Assembly: GCF_029439465.1 (NCBI RefSeq)
Contig: NZ_JAROAV010000033.1
Span: 1-64,000 of the forward strand
Source of the DNA: Luteipulveratus flavus
GTDB taxonomy: Bacteria; Actinomycetota; Actinomycetes; Actinomycetales; Dermatophilaceae
Direction of reading: 5' to 3'
DNA length: 64,000 nt
Below are positions 42,801 through 51,307 of this stretch, one piece after another. Position numbers and translations under genes: made by a program. The notes beneath the pieces were generated by a model. The model did not search any database, was not told the DNA's origin, and worked only from the letters and a program-made list of their open reading frames with translations. The number at the start of each line of letters is the position of its first letter. Within the stretch, counting starts at the first letter, position 1.

Positions 42801-43172
42801 TCAGTCCGGGACGACCAGCCGCTGCCCCTCTTGCACCTGCAGCGAGCTCAGATCGTTGGCGAGCTGGAAGCGCACGACCGCCTCCCGGACCGGGAGGGTA
42901 GGGAGCTGGCGGTGGGCGACCTCCCCCAGCGTCTGCCCGCGCGTCACGGTCACCGTCGTCGGCGCCGATGACGTCCCTGCCATCGCCACGGACGTCATCG
43001 TGACGGCCAGGACGAGCAGCGCGAGAAGCACGGCGAGGACCAGGCGGCCGCGACGCGTCAGCCGCATCCGCGGCGTGGCCACCTCGACCGGCGGATCGGG
43101 CACCAGCACCAGGTGGCGGCGACGCACGCCCGCCGGCGGATCCGGGACGTGCCACGCGGTCGCTGCGCTCAT
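42801..43172 (-). CDS. Small LysM-domain membrane protein, probable SOS-induced division inhibitor (ChiZ/DivS position)
   Basis: The 123-residue product has a cytoplasmic stretch of about 40 residues, one membrane segment (RLVLAVLLALLVLAVTMTSVAMA) and a C-terminal LysM domain (VTRGQTLGEVAHRQL...LQVQEGQRLVVPD) outside. It sits between nrdR and lexA, divergent from lexA, exactly where mycobacteria carry chiZ (Rv2719c) and corynebacteria divS, both SOS-induced blockers of septation. The ATG follows GGAGG. A LexA box lies just upstream. The inhibitor role is inferred from position, topology and operator. Confidence 0.85.
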   Translation of the reverse strand: MSAATAWHVPDPPAGVRRRHLVLVPDPPVEVATPRMRLTRRGRLVLAVLLALLVLAVTMTSVAMAGTSSAPTTVTVTRGQTLGEVAHRQLPTLPVREAVVRFQLANDLSSLQVQEGQRLVVPD

Positions 43173-43187
43173 GAGGACCTCCTCGAT

Positions 43188-43203
43188 CCGAACACCTGTG
43201 CGA
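43188..43203. promoter_or_regulatory. LexA box controlling the LysM gene
   Basis: CCGAACACCTGTGCGA matches the actinobacterial SOS box TCGAACACCTGTTCGA-type consensus at 14 of 16 positions. It lies downstream of the minus-strand promoter and 16 bp before the LysM gene ATG. Confidence 0.65.
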
Positions 43204-43219
43204 TAGAACGTTCGTACGA

Positions 43220-43248
43220 GATATAGCACGTACGTTCGAACGTGTCGA
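43220..43248 (-). promoter_or_regulatory. Promoter of the LysM gene
   Basis: On the minus strand TCGACA (complement of 43243-43248), a 17-bp spacer and TATATC (complement of 43220-43225). The -35 matches TTGACA at 5 of 6 positions. Confidence 0.6.
43232..43243. repeat. Perfect 12-bp palindrome between the LysM gene and lexA
   Basis: ACGTTCGAACGT is fully self-complementary and lies in the spacer of the LysM-gene promoter; GAACGTTC (43206-43213) and CGTACG (43213-43218) lie beside it. It does not have LexA half-site spacing, so another regulator may bind here. Confidence 0.5.
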
Positions 43249-43269
43249 CCACGCGGAGCGCGACATGCC

Positions 43270-43285
43270 TCGTACAGGTGTTTGA
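43270..43285. promoter_or_regulatory. LexA box at the lexA promoter
   Basis: TCGTACAGGTGTTTGA matches the SOS box TCGAACAGGTGTTCGA-type consensus at 14 of 16 positions and overlaps the -35 element of lexA, as expected for autorepression. Confidence 0.7.
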
Positions 43286-43310
43286 GAACTGTGTGCGAAG
43301 TCCATACGCT
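43282..43310 (+). promoter_or_regulatory. lexA promoter
   Basis: TTGAGA (43282-43287), a 17-bp spacer and TACGCT (43305-43310) lie about 95 bp before the lexA ATG. Confidence 0.6.
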
Positions 43311-43403
43311 GACCTCACACCAGAAGACTGAAGCAGCGTCCACCGACAGCCCTCTTCCCCGGGCGTCCTGGCGCCGCACGACGGGGAACGAGGGACGCCA
43401 ACG

Positions 43404-44117
43404 ATGGCCAAGATCCACGAGCTGCCGGAGCCGGACAGCCACGCGCTCACGACGCGCCAGCGCAAGGTGCTGGAGGTCATCCGCAGCTCGATCGACCGCA
43501 GGGGCTACCCGCCCAGCATGCGCGAGATCGGTCAGGCCGTCGGCCTCACCTCCCCGAGCTCGGTGGCCCATCAGCTGTCGATGCTGGAGCGCAAGGGCTA
43601 CCTGCGCCGCGACCCGATGCGCCCCCGCGCGATGGAGGTCATCTCTCCCGACCTGGGCAAGCAGGCGCGGGGCTACCGCGGGCAGGTCCCGGGCGAGGCG
43701 GAGGAGGGCGTCGACGAGACCGGGATCAACGACGAGCGGCCGGAGCCCTCCTACATCCCGGTCGTGGGGCGAATCGCCGCCGGTGGCCCGATCCTCGCCG
43801 AGGAGGTCATCGACGACGTCTTCCCGCTGCCGCGCCAGATCGTCGGCGAGGGCGACCTCTTCCTGCTCAAGGTCGTCGGCGACTCGATGGTCGACGCGGC
43901 GATCTGCGACGGTGACTGGGTGGTCGTGCACCAGCAGCAGACCGCCGAGAACGGCGACATCGTGGCCGCGATGCTGGACAACGAGGCCACGGTCAAGACG
44001 TTCAAGCGCACCAAGGACAAGGTCTGGCTGATGCCCCACAACGAGGCGTACGAGCCCATCGACGGCGACGACGCCACCATCCTCGGACGCGTCACGGCCG
44101 TGCTCCGGCGCGTCTGA
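43404..44117 (+). CDS. lexA: SOS repressor LexA
   Basis: The 237-residue repressor has the N-terminal winged helix ([37 protein letters not shown]), the self-cleavage site Ala126-Gly127 in [10 protein letters not shown], the catalytic Ser161 in VVGDSM and Lys198 in ATVKTFK. All key residues are present, so RecA-stimulated autocleavage is expected. It is convergent with the sirtuin gene (3 nt between stops) and divergent from the LysM gene. Confidence 0.97.
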   Translation: MAKIHELPEPDSHALTTRQRKVLEVIRSSIDRRGYPPSMREIGQAVGLTSPSSVAHQLSMLERKGYLRRDPMRPRAMEVISPDLGKQARGYRGQVPGEAEEGVDETGINDERPEPSYIPVVGRIAAGGPILAEEVIDDVFPLPRQIVGEGDLFLLKVVGDSMVDAAICDGDWVVVHQQQTAENGDIVAAMLDNEATVKTFKRTKDKVWLMPHNEAYEPIDGDDATILGRVTAVLRRV

Positions 44118-44120
44118 GGG

Positions 44121-44984
44121 CTACTGCCCGAGAGCCTTCTCCAGGCGGGTCAGCGTGAGCCCGAGCGGCGAGTCCAGCTTGATCGTCGTCTCGGCCTCCG
44201 CCCGCGTCTGCCCGGTGGTCAGCACGGCGACCGGGAGGCCGAGCCGCGCCGCCCGGCGCACGAACCGGTAGCCCGACATCACCATCAGCGAGGACCCCAG
44301 CACCAGCAGCCCGCGGGAGGCCTCGACCACGCCGAAGCACTGCTCGACCAGCGGCTTCGGCACCGACTCCCCGAACATCACCACGTCCGGCTTGAGCTTG
44401 TCGGAGCCGCACACCACGCACGCCACCAGGTGGAAGGCTTGCGCCAGCTCCTCCGGGATCACGACGTCGCCGTCCGGTCGGATCTCGCCCCGGACGTCCC
44501 GGTCGAAGGTCGGGTTCGCCTCGGTGAGCCACTCGTCGATGACCGTCCGTCGGTAGTGCTCGCCGCAGCTGGTGCAGACCACCTGCTCCAGCGAGCCGTG
44601 CAGCTCCAGGACGTCGGAGGAGCCCGCCTGCTGGTGCAGCCCGTCGACGTTCTGGGTGATGACGGTGCCGAGGACGCCCGCGTCCTGCAGCCGGGCGACC
44701 ACCCGATGGCCCTCGTTCGGACGCGCCCGGGCGAACCGGCGCCAGCCGGCGAAGCTGCGCGCCCAGTAGCGACGCCGCGCCTCCACGGTCGCCAGCAGCT
44801 CCGCGGCGGTCATCGGGGTGATGCGGCGCTCACCGTCCGGCCCGCGGTAGTCCGGGATACCCGACTCCGTCGACAGGCCGGCTCCGCTCAGCACGGCGAG
44901 CCCCCGCCCGCGTACCAGGTCGACCAGCTCGGCCCAGGTGCGCTCGTCCACGCCGTCGGGGGCCTGGGTGGTCGTCTCGTACAC
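44121..44984 (-). CDS. Sir2 family NAD-dependent protein deacylase
   Basis: The 287-residue sirtuin has GAGLSTESGIPDYRGP (NAD binding), TQNVDGLHQQAGSSDVLELHG with the catalytic His, a four-Cys zinc site (CTSCGEHY and CVVCGSDKLKP), VVMFGESVP and VLGSSLMV. It removes acyl groups from lysines with NAD+. I chose the GTG at 44984; the frame extends 40 codons further without sirtuin similarity and no good ribosome site is seen for either. It is divergent from the LysR gene. Confidence 0.92.
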   Translation of the reverse strand: MYETTTQAPDGVDERTWAELVDLVRGRGLAVLSGAGLSTESGIPDYRGPDGERRITPMTAAELLATVEARRRYWARSFAGWRRFARARPNEGHRVVARLQDAGVLGTVITQNVDGLHQQAGSSDVLELHGSLEQVVCTSCGEHYRRTVIDEWLTEANPTFDRDVRGEIRPDGDVVIPEELAQAFHLVACVVCGSDKLKPDVVMFGESVPKPLVEQCFGVVEASRGLLVLGSSLMVMSGYRFVRRAARLGLPVAVLTTGQTRAEAETTIKLDSPLGLTLTRLEKALGQ

Positions 44985-45083
44985 CCCTGCAGTATGGCGC
45001 CGCCGCGGTCCGCCACCCAGGCACGCCCTCGCCGGCCGGGCCCGCGCCGCGGCCGCGCCAGCATCACGGCCCACGCTGGACGA

Positions 45084-45113
45084 CTGGCATTCGATAACGT
45101 GCACTTATAGGAT
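45084..45113 (+). promoter_or_regulatory. Leaderless promoter and operator of the LysR gene
   Basis: CTGGCA (45084-45089), an 18-bp spacer and TAGGAT (45108-45113) end 7 nt before the ATG at 45121. Within it, ATAA-cgtgcac-TTAT (45094-45108) is an inverted repeat with the spacing of LysR-type operators, which suggests autoregulation. Confidence 0.5.
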
Positions 45114-45120
45114 TCGAACC

Positions 45121-46032
45121 ATGATCGACGCCGCCGGCCTGCGCGTCATGCGGGCCATCTCCGACGAGGGCAGCTTCACCGCCGCCGCCGCCTCCCTCGG
45201 GTACTCCCAGCCGGCCATCTCCCAGATGGTGCGGCGGCTCGAGGAGCGCACCGGCACGGTCCTGGTCGAACGGCTCGGACGCACCGTCCGCCTCACCGAG
45301 GCGGGCACCGTCCTCGCGCGTCACGCCGGGCCGGTGCTGTCCGCCCTCGAGGCCGCGGAGGCCGAGGTGGCCGCGATCGCCGGACTGCGCTCCGGCCGGG
45401 TGCGGCTGATGGCCTTCCCGTCGTCCTCCTCGACGCTGGTACCTCGGGCGCTCGCGCTGGTGAAGGAGCGCTTCCCCGACGTCCAGGTCACCTTCGCCGA
45501 GGCCGAGCCGCCGGAGTCGCTCGCGGCGCTGCGCGCCGGCCAGTGCGACCTCGCGGTCGCGTTCGCCTACGAGGGCGACGACCTGCCGCGCGGTGAGGAC
45601 GACATGGAGGCCTTCACCATCCGCGACCTGCTGGTCGACGAGGTGCGGCTCGCGGTGTCGGCCAAGCACCCGCTGGCGAAGGCCGGCTCCGCCCGGCTGT
45701 CCGACCTGTCGGCCGAGCCCTGGATCGCGGGCTGCCCGCGCTGCCGCGGCCACCTGCTGACCCTGGCCGAGCGGGAGGGCTTCGTGCCCGAGGTCGCCTT
45801 CGAGACCGAGGACTACGTCGCGGTGCTGGGCCTCGTGGCCGAGGGCCTCGGGGTGGCCCTCGTGCCCGACCTCATCCTGCGCTCGGCCCACAACCCCGGC
45901 GTGGTGACGATGCCGATCGACCCCGCCAGCCGACGTACCGTCCAGGCGGTGACCACGCCCGACCTGCAACGGGTCCCGGCCGTGCAGGCGACGCTCGACG
46001 CGCTGCACGAGGCCGCACGCCTCACCTGCTGA
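45121..46032 (+). CDS. LysR family transcriptional regulator
   Basis: The 303-residue regulator has the N-terminal LysR helix-turn-helix (LRVMRAISDEGSFTAAAASLGYSQPAISQMVRRLEE) and a periplasmic-binding-like effector domain (RSGRVRLMAFPSSSSTLVPRAL to the end). The ATG at 45121 is probably the first base region of a leaderless mRNA. It is followed 6 nt later by an AEC transporter gene, its likely target or partner. The effector is unknown. Confidence 0.92.
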   Translation: MIDAAGLRVMRAISDEGSFTAAAASLGYSQPAISQMVRRLEERTGTVLVERLGRTVRLTEAGTVLARHAGPVLSALEAAEAEVAAIAGLRSGRVRLMAFPSSSSTLVPRALALVKERFPDVQVTFAEAEPPESLAALRAGQCDLAVAFAYEGDDLPRGEDDMEAFTIRDLLVDEVRLAVSAKHPLAKAGSARLSDLSAEPWIAGCPRCRGHLLTLAEREGFVPEVAFETEDYVAVLGLVAEGLGVALVPDLILRSAHNPGVVTMPIDPASRRTVQAVTTPDLQRVPAVQATLDALHEAARLTC

Positions 46033-46038
46033 GCGAGG

Positions 46039-46962
46039 ATGCAGGGAGTCCTCGACGGGTTCGGAGTCATCGCCGCCGTCATCGGCGTCGGCTTCGTGCT
46101 GGCGCACACCGGGGTACTCGACGTCGCTGCCCAGCAGGTTCTCGCCCGGCTGGTCTTCTTCGTCGCGACACCGTGCCTGCTGCTCACGCTGCTGATGAAG
46201 GCCGACCTGCACCGGGTGTTCTCGGCCGGTCTGGTGATCGCGTTCGTCAGCGTGGTCGTCGCAGCCGGTGTCTATGTCGTTGTCGCTCGGCTGATCTGGC
46301 GGCGTGACACGGCCGAGACGGTCGTCGGTGCGCTCTGCTCCTCGTACGTGAACGCCGGCAACCTGGGCCTCCCCATCGCGGTCTACGTGCTCGGTGGCGG
46401 CGCCGCGATCGCGCCGATCCTGCTGATGCAGCTGCTCGTGCTGACCCCCACCGCCTTCGCGGTGCTGGACCTGGTCACCTCGGGACGACGGCCGTCCGTG
46501 CTCCGGGTGCTCGCGCAGCCGTTGCGCAACCCGATCACCATCGGCTCGTCGGTGGGTGTCGCGATCGCCCTGAGCGGCCGGCGGCCACCCACCGTGGTGG
46601 TCGACCCGCTCACCATGATCGGCCAGATCGCCGTCCCCGCCGCCCTGCTCGCGTACGGCGTCGCGCTCCGTCTGGGGCCACGTCCCCTCGCGGACACCTC
46701 GGTCGCCGATGTCGCGACGGTGGCCGTCCTGAAGGTCCTCGTCCAGCCCCTGGTCGCCTGGGCCGTCGCCGCCGGGCCGTTCGGGCTGCGCGGTCACGAC
46801 CTGCTGGCCGTGGTCGTGGTGGCGAGCCTGCCGACGGCGCAGAACATCTTCGTGTACGCGACCCGCTACGGCCGTGCCGAGGTGCTGGCCCGCGACGCCA
46901 TCTTCGTGACCACGCTCTGCTCGGTGCCCGTCCTGCTCGGGATCGCCGCGCTGCTCGCCTGA
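46039..46962 (+). CDS. AEC family transporter
   Basis: The 307-residue membrane protein has about ten hydrophobic segments and matches the auxin efflux carrier superfamily: LVFFVATPCLLLTLL, SSYVNAGNLGLPIAVYVLG and AVVVVASLPTAQNIFVYA. Bacterial members export small organic acids or amino acids. It starts 6 nt after the LysR gene and should be cotranscribed with it. Confidence 0.9.
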   Translation: MQGVLDGFGVIAAVIGVGFVLAHTGVLDVAAQQVLARLVFFVATPCLLLTLLMKADLHRVFSAGLVIAFVSVVVAAGVYVVVARLIWRRDTAETVVGALCSSYVNAGNLGLPIAVYVLGGGAAIAPILLMQLLVLTPTAFAVLDLVTSGRRPSVLRVLAQPLRNPITIGSSVGVAIALSGRRPPTVVVDPLTMIGQIAVPAALLAYGVALRLGPRPLADTSVADVATVAVLKVLVQPLVAWAVAAGPFGLRGHDLLAVVVVASLPTAQNIFVYATRYGRAEVLARDAIFVTTLCSVPVLLGIAALLA

Positions 46963-46973
46963 CCGTCCGGGCG

Positions 46974-49328
46974 TCACGGCCGGGCGATGAACGGCCGGCC
47001 GTGGCGGCCGACCACGGCGACGTCTCCCCCACGGTCGGTCCGAACCACCATGGACCCGCTGTCCCGCATCAGGTCCAGCGTCCGGGGAGCCGGATGGCCG
47101 TAGTCGTTGCCGGCGCCGACGCTGATCACCGCGACCGGCGCCCTCACCAGGTGCATCAGCTCGGGGTCCTGGTTCGAGGAGCCGTGGTGAGCGACCTTGA
47201 GCACGCTGAAGGGTGTGCGGTCCGGGTCCCCGGACAGCGCTCGCCGTACCTGCGCCTGGGCCTCCCGCTCGGCGTCGCCCAGCAGCAGGATGCGCAGCCC
47301 GCCGGAGCGGACGTCCAGCACGACCGATGCGTTGTTCTGGACCGAGCCCTCGTGAATCACCCTGGCAGGCCAGAGGACTCGCGCGGTCACCGCACCCCAC
47401 TGCAGCTGCTGGCCCGCCTCCAAGGCGTGCACGGGTACGCCGGCGGCGGCCGCCTGCCGATCGACCTCCGGTTCCTGCGACGGCTCGTCGCGAGCGCCGG
47501 AGGAGCCGGTGTCGTGGACGCCGTTGGTGAAGATCACCCCGACGGACCGGTCGTGCAGCGCACCGGCGAGTCCGTCGACGTGGTCGGCGTGGAAGTGCGT
47601 GAGCAGCACGGCGTCCAGCCTGGTGATGCCCAGTCGGCTCAGACACCGGTCGATGGCTTCACCGTCCGGGCCGGCGTCGACGAGCACGCCCGACCGGTCG
47701 CCCGTACGCAGCACGCCGCCGTCCCCCTGGCCGACGTCGCACGCGACGTACACCCAGCCTCCGGCCGGCCAGCCCACCGGCGGCAGTGGCGCGAACGCCG
47801 CCGCGACGAGAACAGTCACCGCCATGGCGAGCACCGGTCGTCGGACGGCGCGGACGGCCAGGGCCGGGGCGCACAGCAGCAGCCCGAGGGTGATCCCGGC
47901 GAGCAGGAACGCGCCCGCCGCACCGTCGGGCCAGGGCAGCGCACCGAACGGCAGCGCCGCGAACGCGTGCGCCACCGCCGCGATCCCCCACGCCGGCAGT
48001 CCCGCGAGCCATGCGGGCAGCAGCGCGGCCGTCGTGGAGAGCGGGGCGACGAGCACGGTCACCACGCCCGCGACAGTCGCCGGAGCGACGAGGGGTGCGG
48101 CCAGCAGGTTCGCGGGCACGCCGACGACGCTCACCGAACCCTGCAGGAGCACGATGACCGGGGCGCAGACCGCCTGCGCCGCCACGGGGATCGCCACGGC
48201 GTCGGCCAGCGGACGCAGCCGCTCGGGCAGGAACCTCGCGAACCAGCTCCCCCACGGACGCGCGAACAGGATGAGACCGAGAGTGGCGAGCGCGGACAGG
48301 GCGAAGCCGTACGACGACGCGAGCCACGGGTCGATGCACAGCAGTCCGATCACGGCCGCTGACAGGGCGGCCGGTGCGGCGTGCGGCCGGGCCAGGGTGG
48401 TCCCGAGCAGACCGACCACGCCCATCGCGGTCGCTCGCACCACGCTCGGCTCCGGTCGGCAGAGCAGGACGAACAGGACCAGCGCACCGAGGCAGCACGG
48501 AAGCCGCCAGCGGCGGGGTACCCGCAGCCAGCCGCAGGCCCACAGCACCGCCATCAGGACCACCGTGACGTTGCTGCCGCTGACGGCGTTGAGGTGGGTC
48601 ATGCCGGTCGCCCGCATGTCGTCGTCCAGTGCCGGTGGAACCCGGCTCGTGTCGCCGATCACCAGGGCAGGAACCAGCCCGCGAGGGTCGGCCGGCAGCG
48701 GGTCCGTCGCGGTGCGCAGGTCCCCGCGGACCGCGTCGATGCTCCGGGTGATCACACCGGGCTGGGCGACGACCACGGGTGGTGACTGCGCGCTCGCCAC
48801 CGCCTCGACCTCGGACCCCTTCTCCTTGGGCGGAGCGAGCCGGATCTGCGCACGCACCCGCTGGTGCCAGCGCACGTCGAGCCAGCGCGCGTCGGCGAAC
48901 AGCAGCACCGGCGTACGAGGCGTGCTGACCTGGCCACGACCCACCACCTGCCGGATCGACAGACGTACGAGCACCATCGGACCGGTGCGACCGGGCCCCG
49001 CCGCCGGCAGGGTGCGGGGGTCGGAGGTGACGACGGCCTCGACCGACACCGCGGCGCGCCGTTCGGCGAGGTGGACGACCGGTCCGGCCGACCTGGTGGC
49101 CTGGTGCGCTGCGGTCGAGACCAGCGTCAGCGCAGCCGCCGCGCAGCACAGCCCGATGACGAGGACGCGCGGGTCGGCGCCGCGCCGCTCGGCCAGCAGG
49201 ACGACGACTCCCGCCGCCGTCAGCACCCCGGCGACGACGGCGACCACTGCGGGCGAGAGACGAAGACAGACGAGGACGCCGATCCAGGCCACGGTCGCCG
49301 GCGCGAGCAGGCGAAGGTCCAGACCCAT
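46974..49328 (-). CDS. comEC: ComEC/Rec2 family competence protein
   Basis: The 784-residue product has N-terminal membrane segments, a DUF4131-like loop, the Competence domain (NAVSGSNVTVVLMAVLW, PEPSVVRATAMGVVGLL) with many membrane helices, and a C-terminal metallo-beta-lactamase domain (VACDVGQGDGGVLRTGDRSG, LTHFHADHVDGL near 575, VAHHGSSNQD). It forms the DNA uptake channel in competent bacteria; competence in this organism is not proven by it. The ATG at 49328 lies 2 nt past the comEA stop. Confidence 0.93.
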   Translation of the reverse strand: MGLDLRLLAPATVAWIGVLVCLRLSPAVVAVVAGVLTAAGVVVLLAERRGADPRVLVIGLCCAAAALTLVSTAAHQATRSAGPVVHLAERRAAVSVEAVVTSDPRTLPAAGPGRTGPMVLVRLSIRQVVGRGQVSTPRTPVLLFADARWLDVRWHQRVRAQIRLAPPKEKGSEVEAVASAQSPPVVVAQPGVITRSIDAVRGDLRTATDPLPADPRGLVPALVIGDTSRVPPALDDDMRATGMTHLNAVSGSNVTVVLMAVLWACGWLRVPRRWRLPCCLGALVLFVLLCRPEPSVVRATAMGVVGLLGTTLARPHAAPAALSAAVIGLLCIDPWLASSYGFALSALATLGLILFARPWGSWFARFLPERLRPLADAVAIPVAAQAVCAPVIVLLQGSVSVVGVPANLLAAPLVAPATVAGVVTVLVAPLSTTAALLPAWLAGLPAWGIAAVAHAFAALPFGALPWPDGAAGAFLLAGITLGLLLCAPALAVRAVRRPVLAMAVTVLVAAAFAPLPPVGWPAGGWVYVACDVGQGDGGVLRTGDRSGVLVDAGPDGEAIDRCLSRLGITRLDAVLLTHFHADHVDGLAGALHDRSVGVIFTNGVHDTGSSGARDEPSQEPEVDRQAAAAGVPVHALEAGQQLQWGAVTARVLWPARVIHEGSVQNNASVVLDVRSGGLRILLLGDAEREAQAQVRRALSGDPDRTPFSVLKVAHHGSSNQDPELMHLVRAPVAVISVGAGNDYGHPAPRTLDLMRDSGSMVVRTDRGGDVAVVGRHGRPFIARP

Positions 49329-49330
49329 CC

Positions 49331-50293
49331 CTAGACGCGGACGAGCGGGCGCAGCTTCTCCATGAGCTTGTCGCCGATGCCGCTCACCTCGCTGAGCTCC
49401 TCCACGGTGGAGAACCGCCCGTTGTCGGTGCGCCACTGCACGATGCGTTGGGCGATGACCGGGCCCACGCCCGGCAGCGCGTCCAGCGCCGTCTCGTCGG
49501 CGGCGTTGAGGTCGACCGGTGCACCGACCGCGGCGGCCGTCCCTCCGGTGCCGCCGGCGGCAGTGGGCAGGCCCGTTGCCGCCGGCGGACCCTGCACTGG
49601 ATCGACCTGCTCTCCCGGTCGCGGGATCACGACCTGCTCGCCGTCGACGACCGGGCGGGCGAGGTTCACCCGCGCGAGATCCGCGGTACCGGTGGTCCCG
49701 CCGGCGGCACGGACGGCATCCTGCACCCGGGCGCCCGCCGTGAGCCGGACCACCCCCGGTTGCCGGACCTGGCCCACCACGTGGACGAGCAGCGACGTAG
49801 CAGCGCTGGTCGGACCGGCGGCGGCCGGAGCGACACCGGGCACGCGGGTCCGTGCGCTGGAGGTGGCGATGCCGCTCGGAGTGCTCGTCGCGACCGGCAG
49901 CGGACCGCGCGCCGGGTGCGGCTCGGCCATCGCGCGGACCCACATCATCCGGCCGCCGAGCACGACCACGGCGGCGGCCACCAGCATCAGCACGCCGACC
50001 AGCGCCAGCCGGCTGGTCCCGACCTGGGCGCCCTGCAGGCTGCTCGGGGTCCGTATCAACGGCGCGTACGGGCGGACCCGGTCCGGCTCGCCGCCGCGAT
50101 GGCCTGCCCGGTCGGCGGCCGTGACGCTGGCCGAGGTGTCACGACGTGAGCCCGTGGACGGGCGACGCCGCGGCCGCTCGTCGCTGACGGTGGACTCCTG
50201 CGGGACCCAGCCGCCGCGTCGCGCCCGGTCGACCTCGCCGAGCACGGCGGCGAGGCGGTCGGGTGGTGGCGAGGCGGCGCGACGGGATCCCAT
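49331..50293 (-). CDS. comEA: ComEA family DNA-binding protein
   Basis: The 320-residue product has a long charged N-terminus, a membrane anchor (about 95-114), a Pro/Ala/Ser linker, an SLBB domain (LLVHVVGQVRQPGVVRL, about 167-225) and a C-terminal double helix-hairpin-helix (VDLNAADETALDALPGVGP, then VEELSEVSGIGDKLMEKL). This is the DNA receptor layout of the uptake machinery. It is coupled to comEC. Upstream of its ATG lie 122 bp that include a 15-bp tandem repeat. Confidence 0.92.
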   Translation of the reverse strand: MGSRRAASPPPDRLAAVLGEVDRARRGGWVPQESTVSDERPRRRPSTGSRRDTSASVTAADRAGHRGGEPDRVRPYAPLIRTPSSLQGAQVGTSRLALVGVLMLVAAAVVVLGGRMMWVRAMAEPHPARGPLPVATSTPSGIATSSARTRVPGVAPAAAGPTSAATSLLVHVVGQVRQPGVVRLTAGARVQDAVRAAGGTTGTADLARVNLARPVVDGEQVVIPRPGEQVDPVQGPPAATGLPTAAGGTGGTAAAVGAPVDLNAADETALDALPGVGPVIAQRIVQWRTDNGRFSTVEELSEVSGIGDKLMEKLRPLVRV

Positions 50294-50365
50294 GGCTGGC
50301 ACCGTAGGGAGAACACCGCAGCCACCGCCCCAGCAGCGGCGCCCCCTGTGGACAACGGGGCGCCC

Positions 50366-50410
50366 GCAGCGAGGGTGCGGACAGCGAGGGTGCGGACAGC
50401 GAGGACGCGG
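50366..50410. repeat. 15-bp tandem repeat (3 copies)
   Basis: Three head-to-tail copies of the unit ACAGCGAGGGTGCGG (the first starts GC, the third has two changes) lie between comEA and degV, 5 bp past the degV stop. Confidence 0.8.
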
Positions 50411-50415
50411 TCCGC

Positions 50416-51303
50416 TCAGAGGACGGCCGCGCCGATCACGGTCGAGGGACCGCTCCACGGGCTGGCCGCCACCGCGAGCGTCCCCGGGCCCACGTGCGTA
50501 CCGACGACGGCTCCGAGCTCGACGACCTGGACGGACCTGACGTGCGGCAGCCGGGCCCGCACCTTCCGCAGCAGGTCGTCGGCGCGTGGTCGGGAGTCGA
50601 GGTGGTGGATCGCGATCTCGACGCCGAGCGGCGCGTCCATCGCCTCGACGGCCGAGATCAACCGGTCCTCCAGCCGGACGAGCGCCTTGGAGGACGTCCG
50701 GACGCGCTCCAGCGGGAGGATCTGACCGTCGGACAGCTCCAGGAGCGGCTTGATCGCCAGCGCCGAGCCGAGCAGCGCCGAGGCCTTGCCGATCCGTCCG
50801 CCACGCCGCAGGTACTCCAGGGTGTCGACGTAGAACATCGCGCGGGCGGCCTCCGCCCTGCTGCGGGCGGACTGCGCGACGACCTCGGCGGACGCCCCCG
50901 CCGCGGCGTAGCGGGCGGCCGACTCCACCGCGAACCCCATGGCCATCCCGACCGAGTGGGAGTCGACAACGGTCACCGGCACCGGGGACTCGCTCGCCGC
51001 GACCAGCGCCGATGACACGGTCGCCGACATGGACGCCGAGAGATGGACCGAGACGATGGCGTCGACGCCGCCCGCCGCCGCCTTCTCGTACGCGTCGAGC
51101 ATCTCGCCCGGTGACGGCTTCGACGTCGACACCGTGCGGTGCGCGCGCAGCGCCTCGGCCACCTCGGAGGAGCTGATGCCCTCGCCCTCGGTGAACGAGC
51201 GGCCTTCCACGACCACGTGCAGCGGGACGACGTGGATGCCGTGCCGGGTGACGGACTCGCGCGGCAGGCACGCCGTCGAGTCCGTCACCACCGCGACCGT
51301 CAT
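50416..51303 (-). CDS. DegV family fatty-acid-binding protein
   Basis: The 295-residue protein has the DegV start VAVVTDSTACLP, the HVVPLHVVVEG block, TSKPSPGEM, and VVDSHSVGMAMGF. DegV/FakB proteins bind a fatty acid for the FakA kinase; no fakA is in the window. It starts 4 nt after the leuS stop and probably shares its transcript. Confidence 0.92.
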   Translation of the reverse strand: MTVAVVTDSTACLPRESVTRHGIHVVPLHVVVEGRSFTEGEGISSSEVAEALRAHRTVSTSKPSPGEMLDAYEKAAAGGVDAIVSVHLSASMSATVSSALVAASESPVPVTVVDSHSVGMAMGFAVESAARYAAAGASAEVVAQSARSRAEAARAMFYVDTLEYLRRGGRIGKASALLGSALAIKPLLELSDGQILPLERVRTSSKALVRLEDRLISAVEAMDAPLGVEIAIHHLDSRPRADDLLRKVRARLPHVRSVQVVELGAVVGTHVGPGTLAVAASPWSGPSTVIGAAVL

Positions 51304-51307
51304 CGGG

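Noticed and set aside
45109-45120. GGATTCGAACC, resembling a tRNA T-arm, as a tRNA gene or attachment-site remnant
   Set aside because: No D-arm, anticodon arm or acceptor stem surrounds it and no integrase is near; it lies in the LysR promoter.
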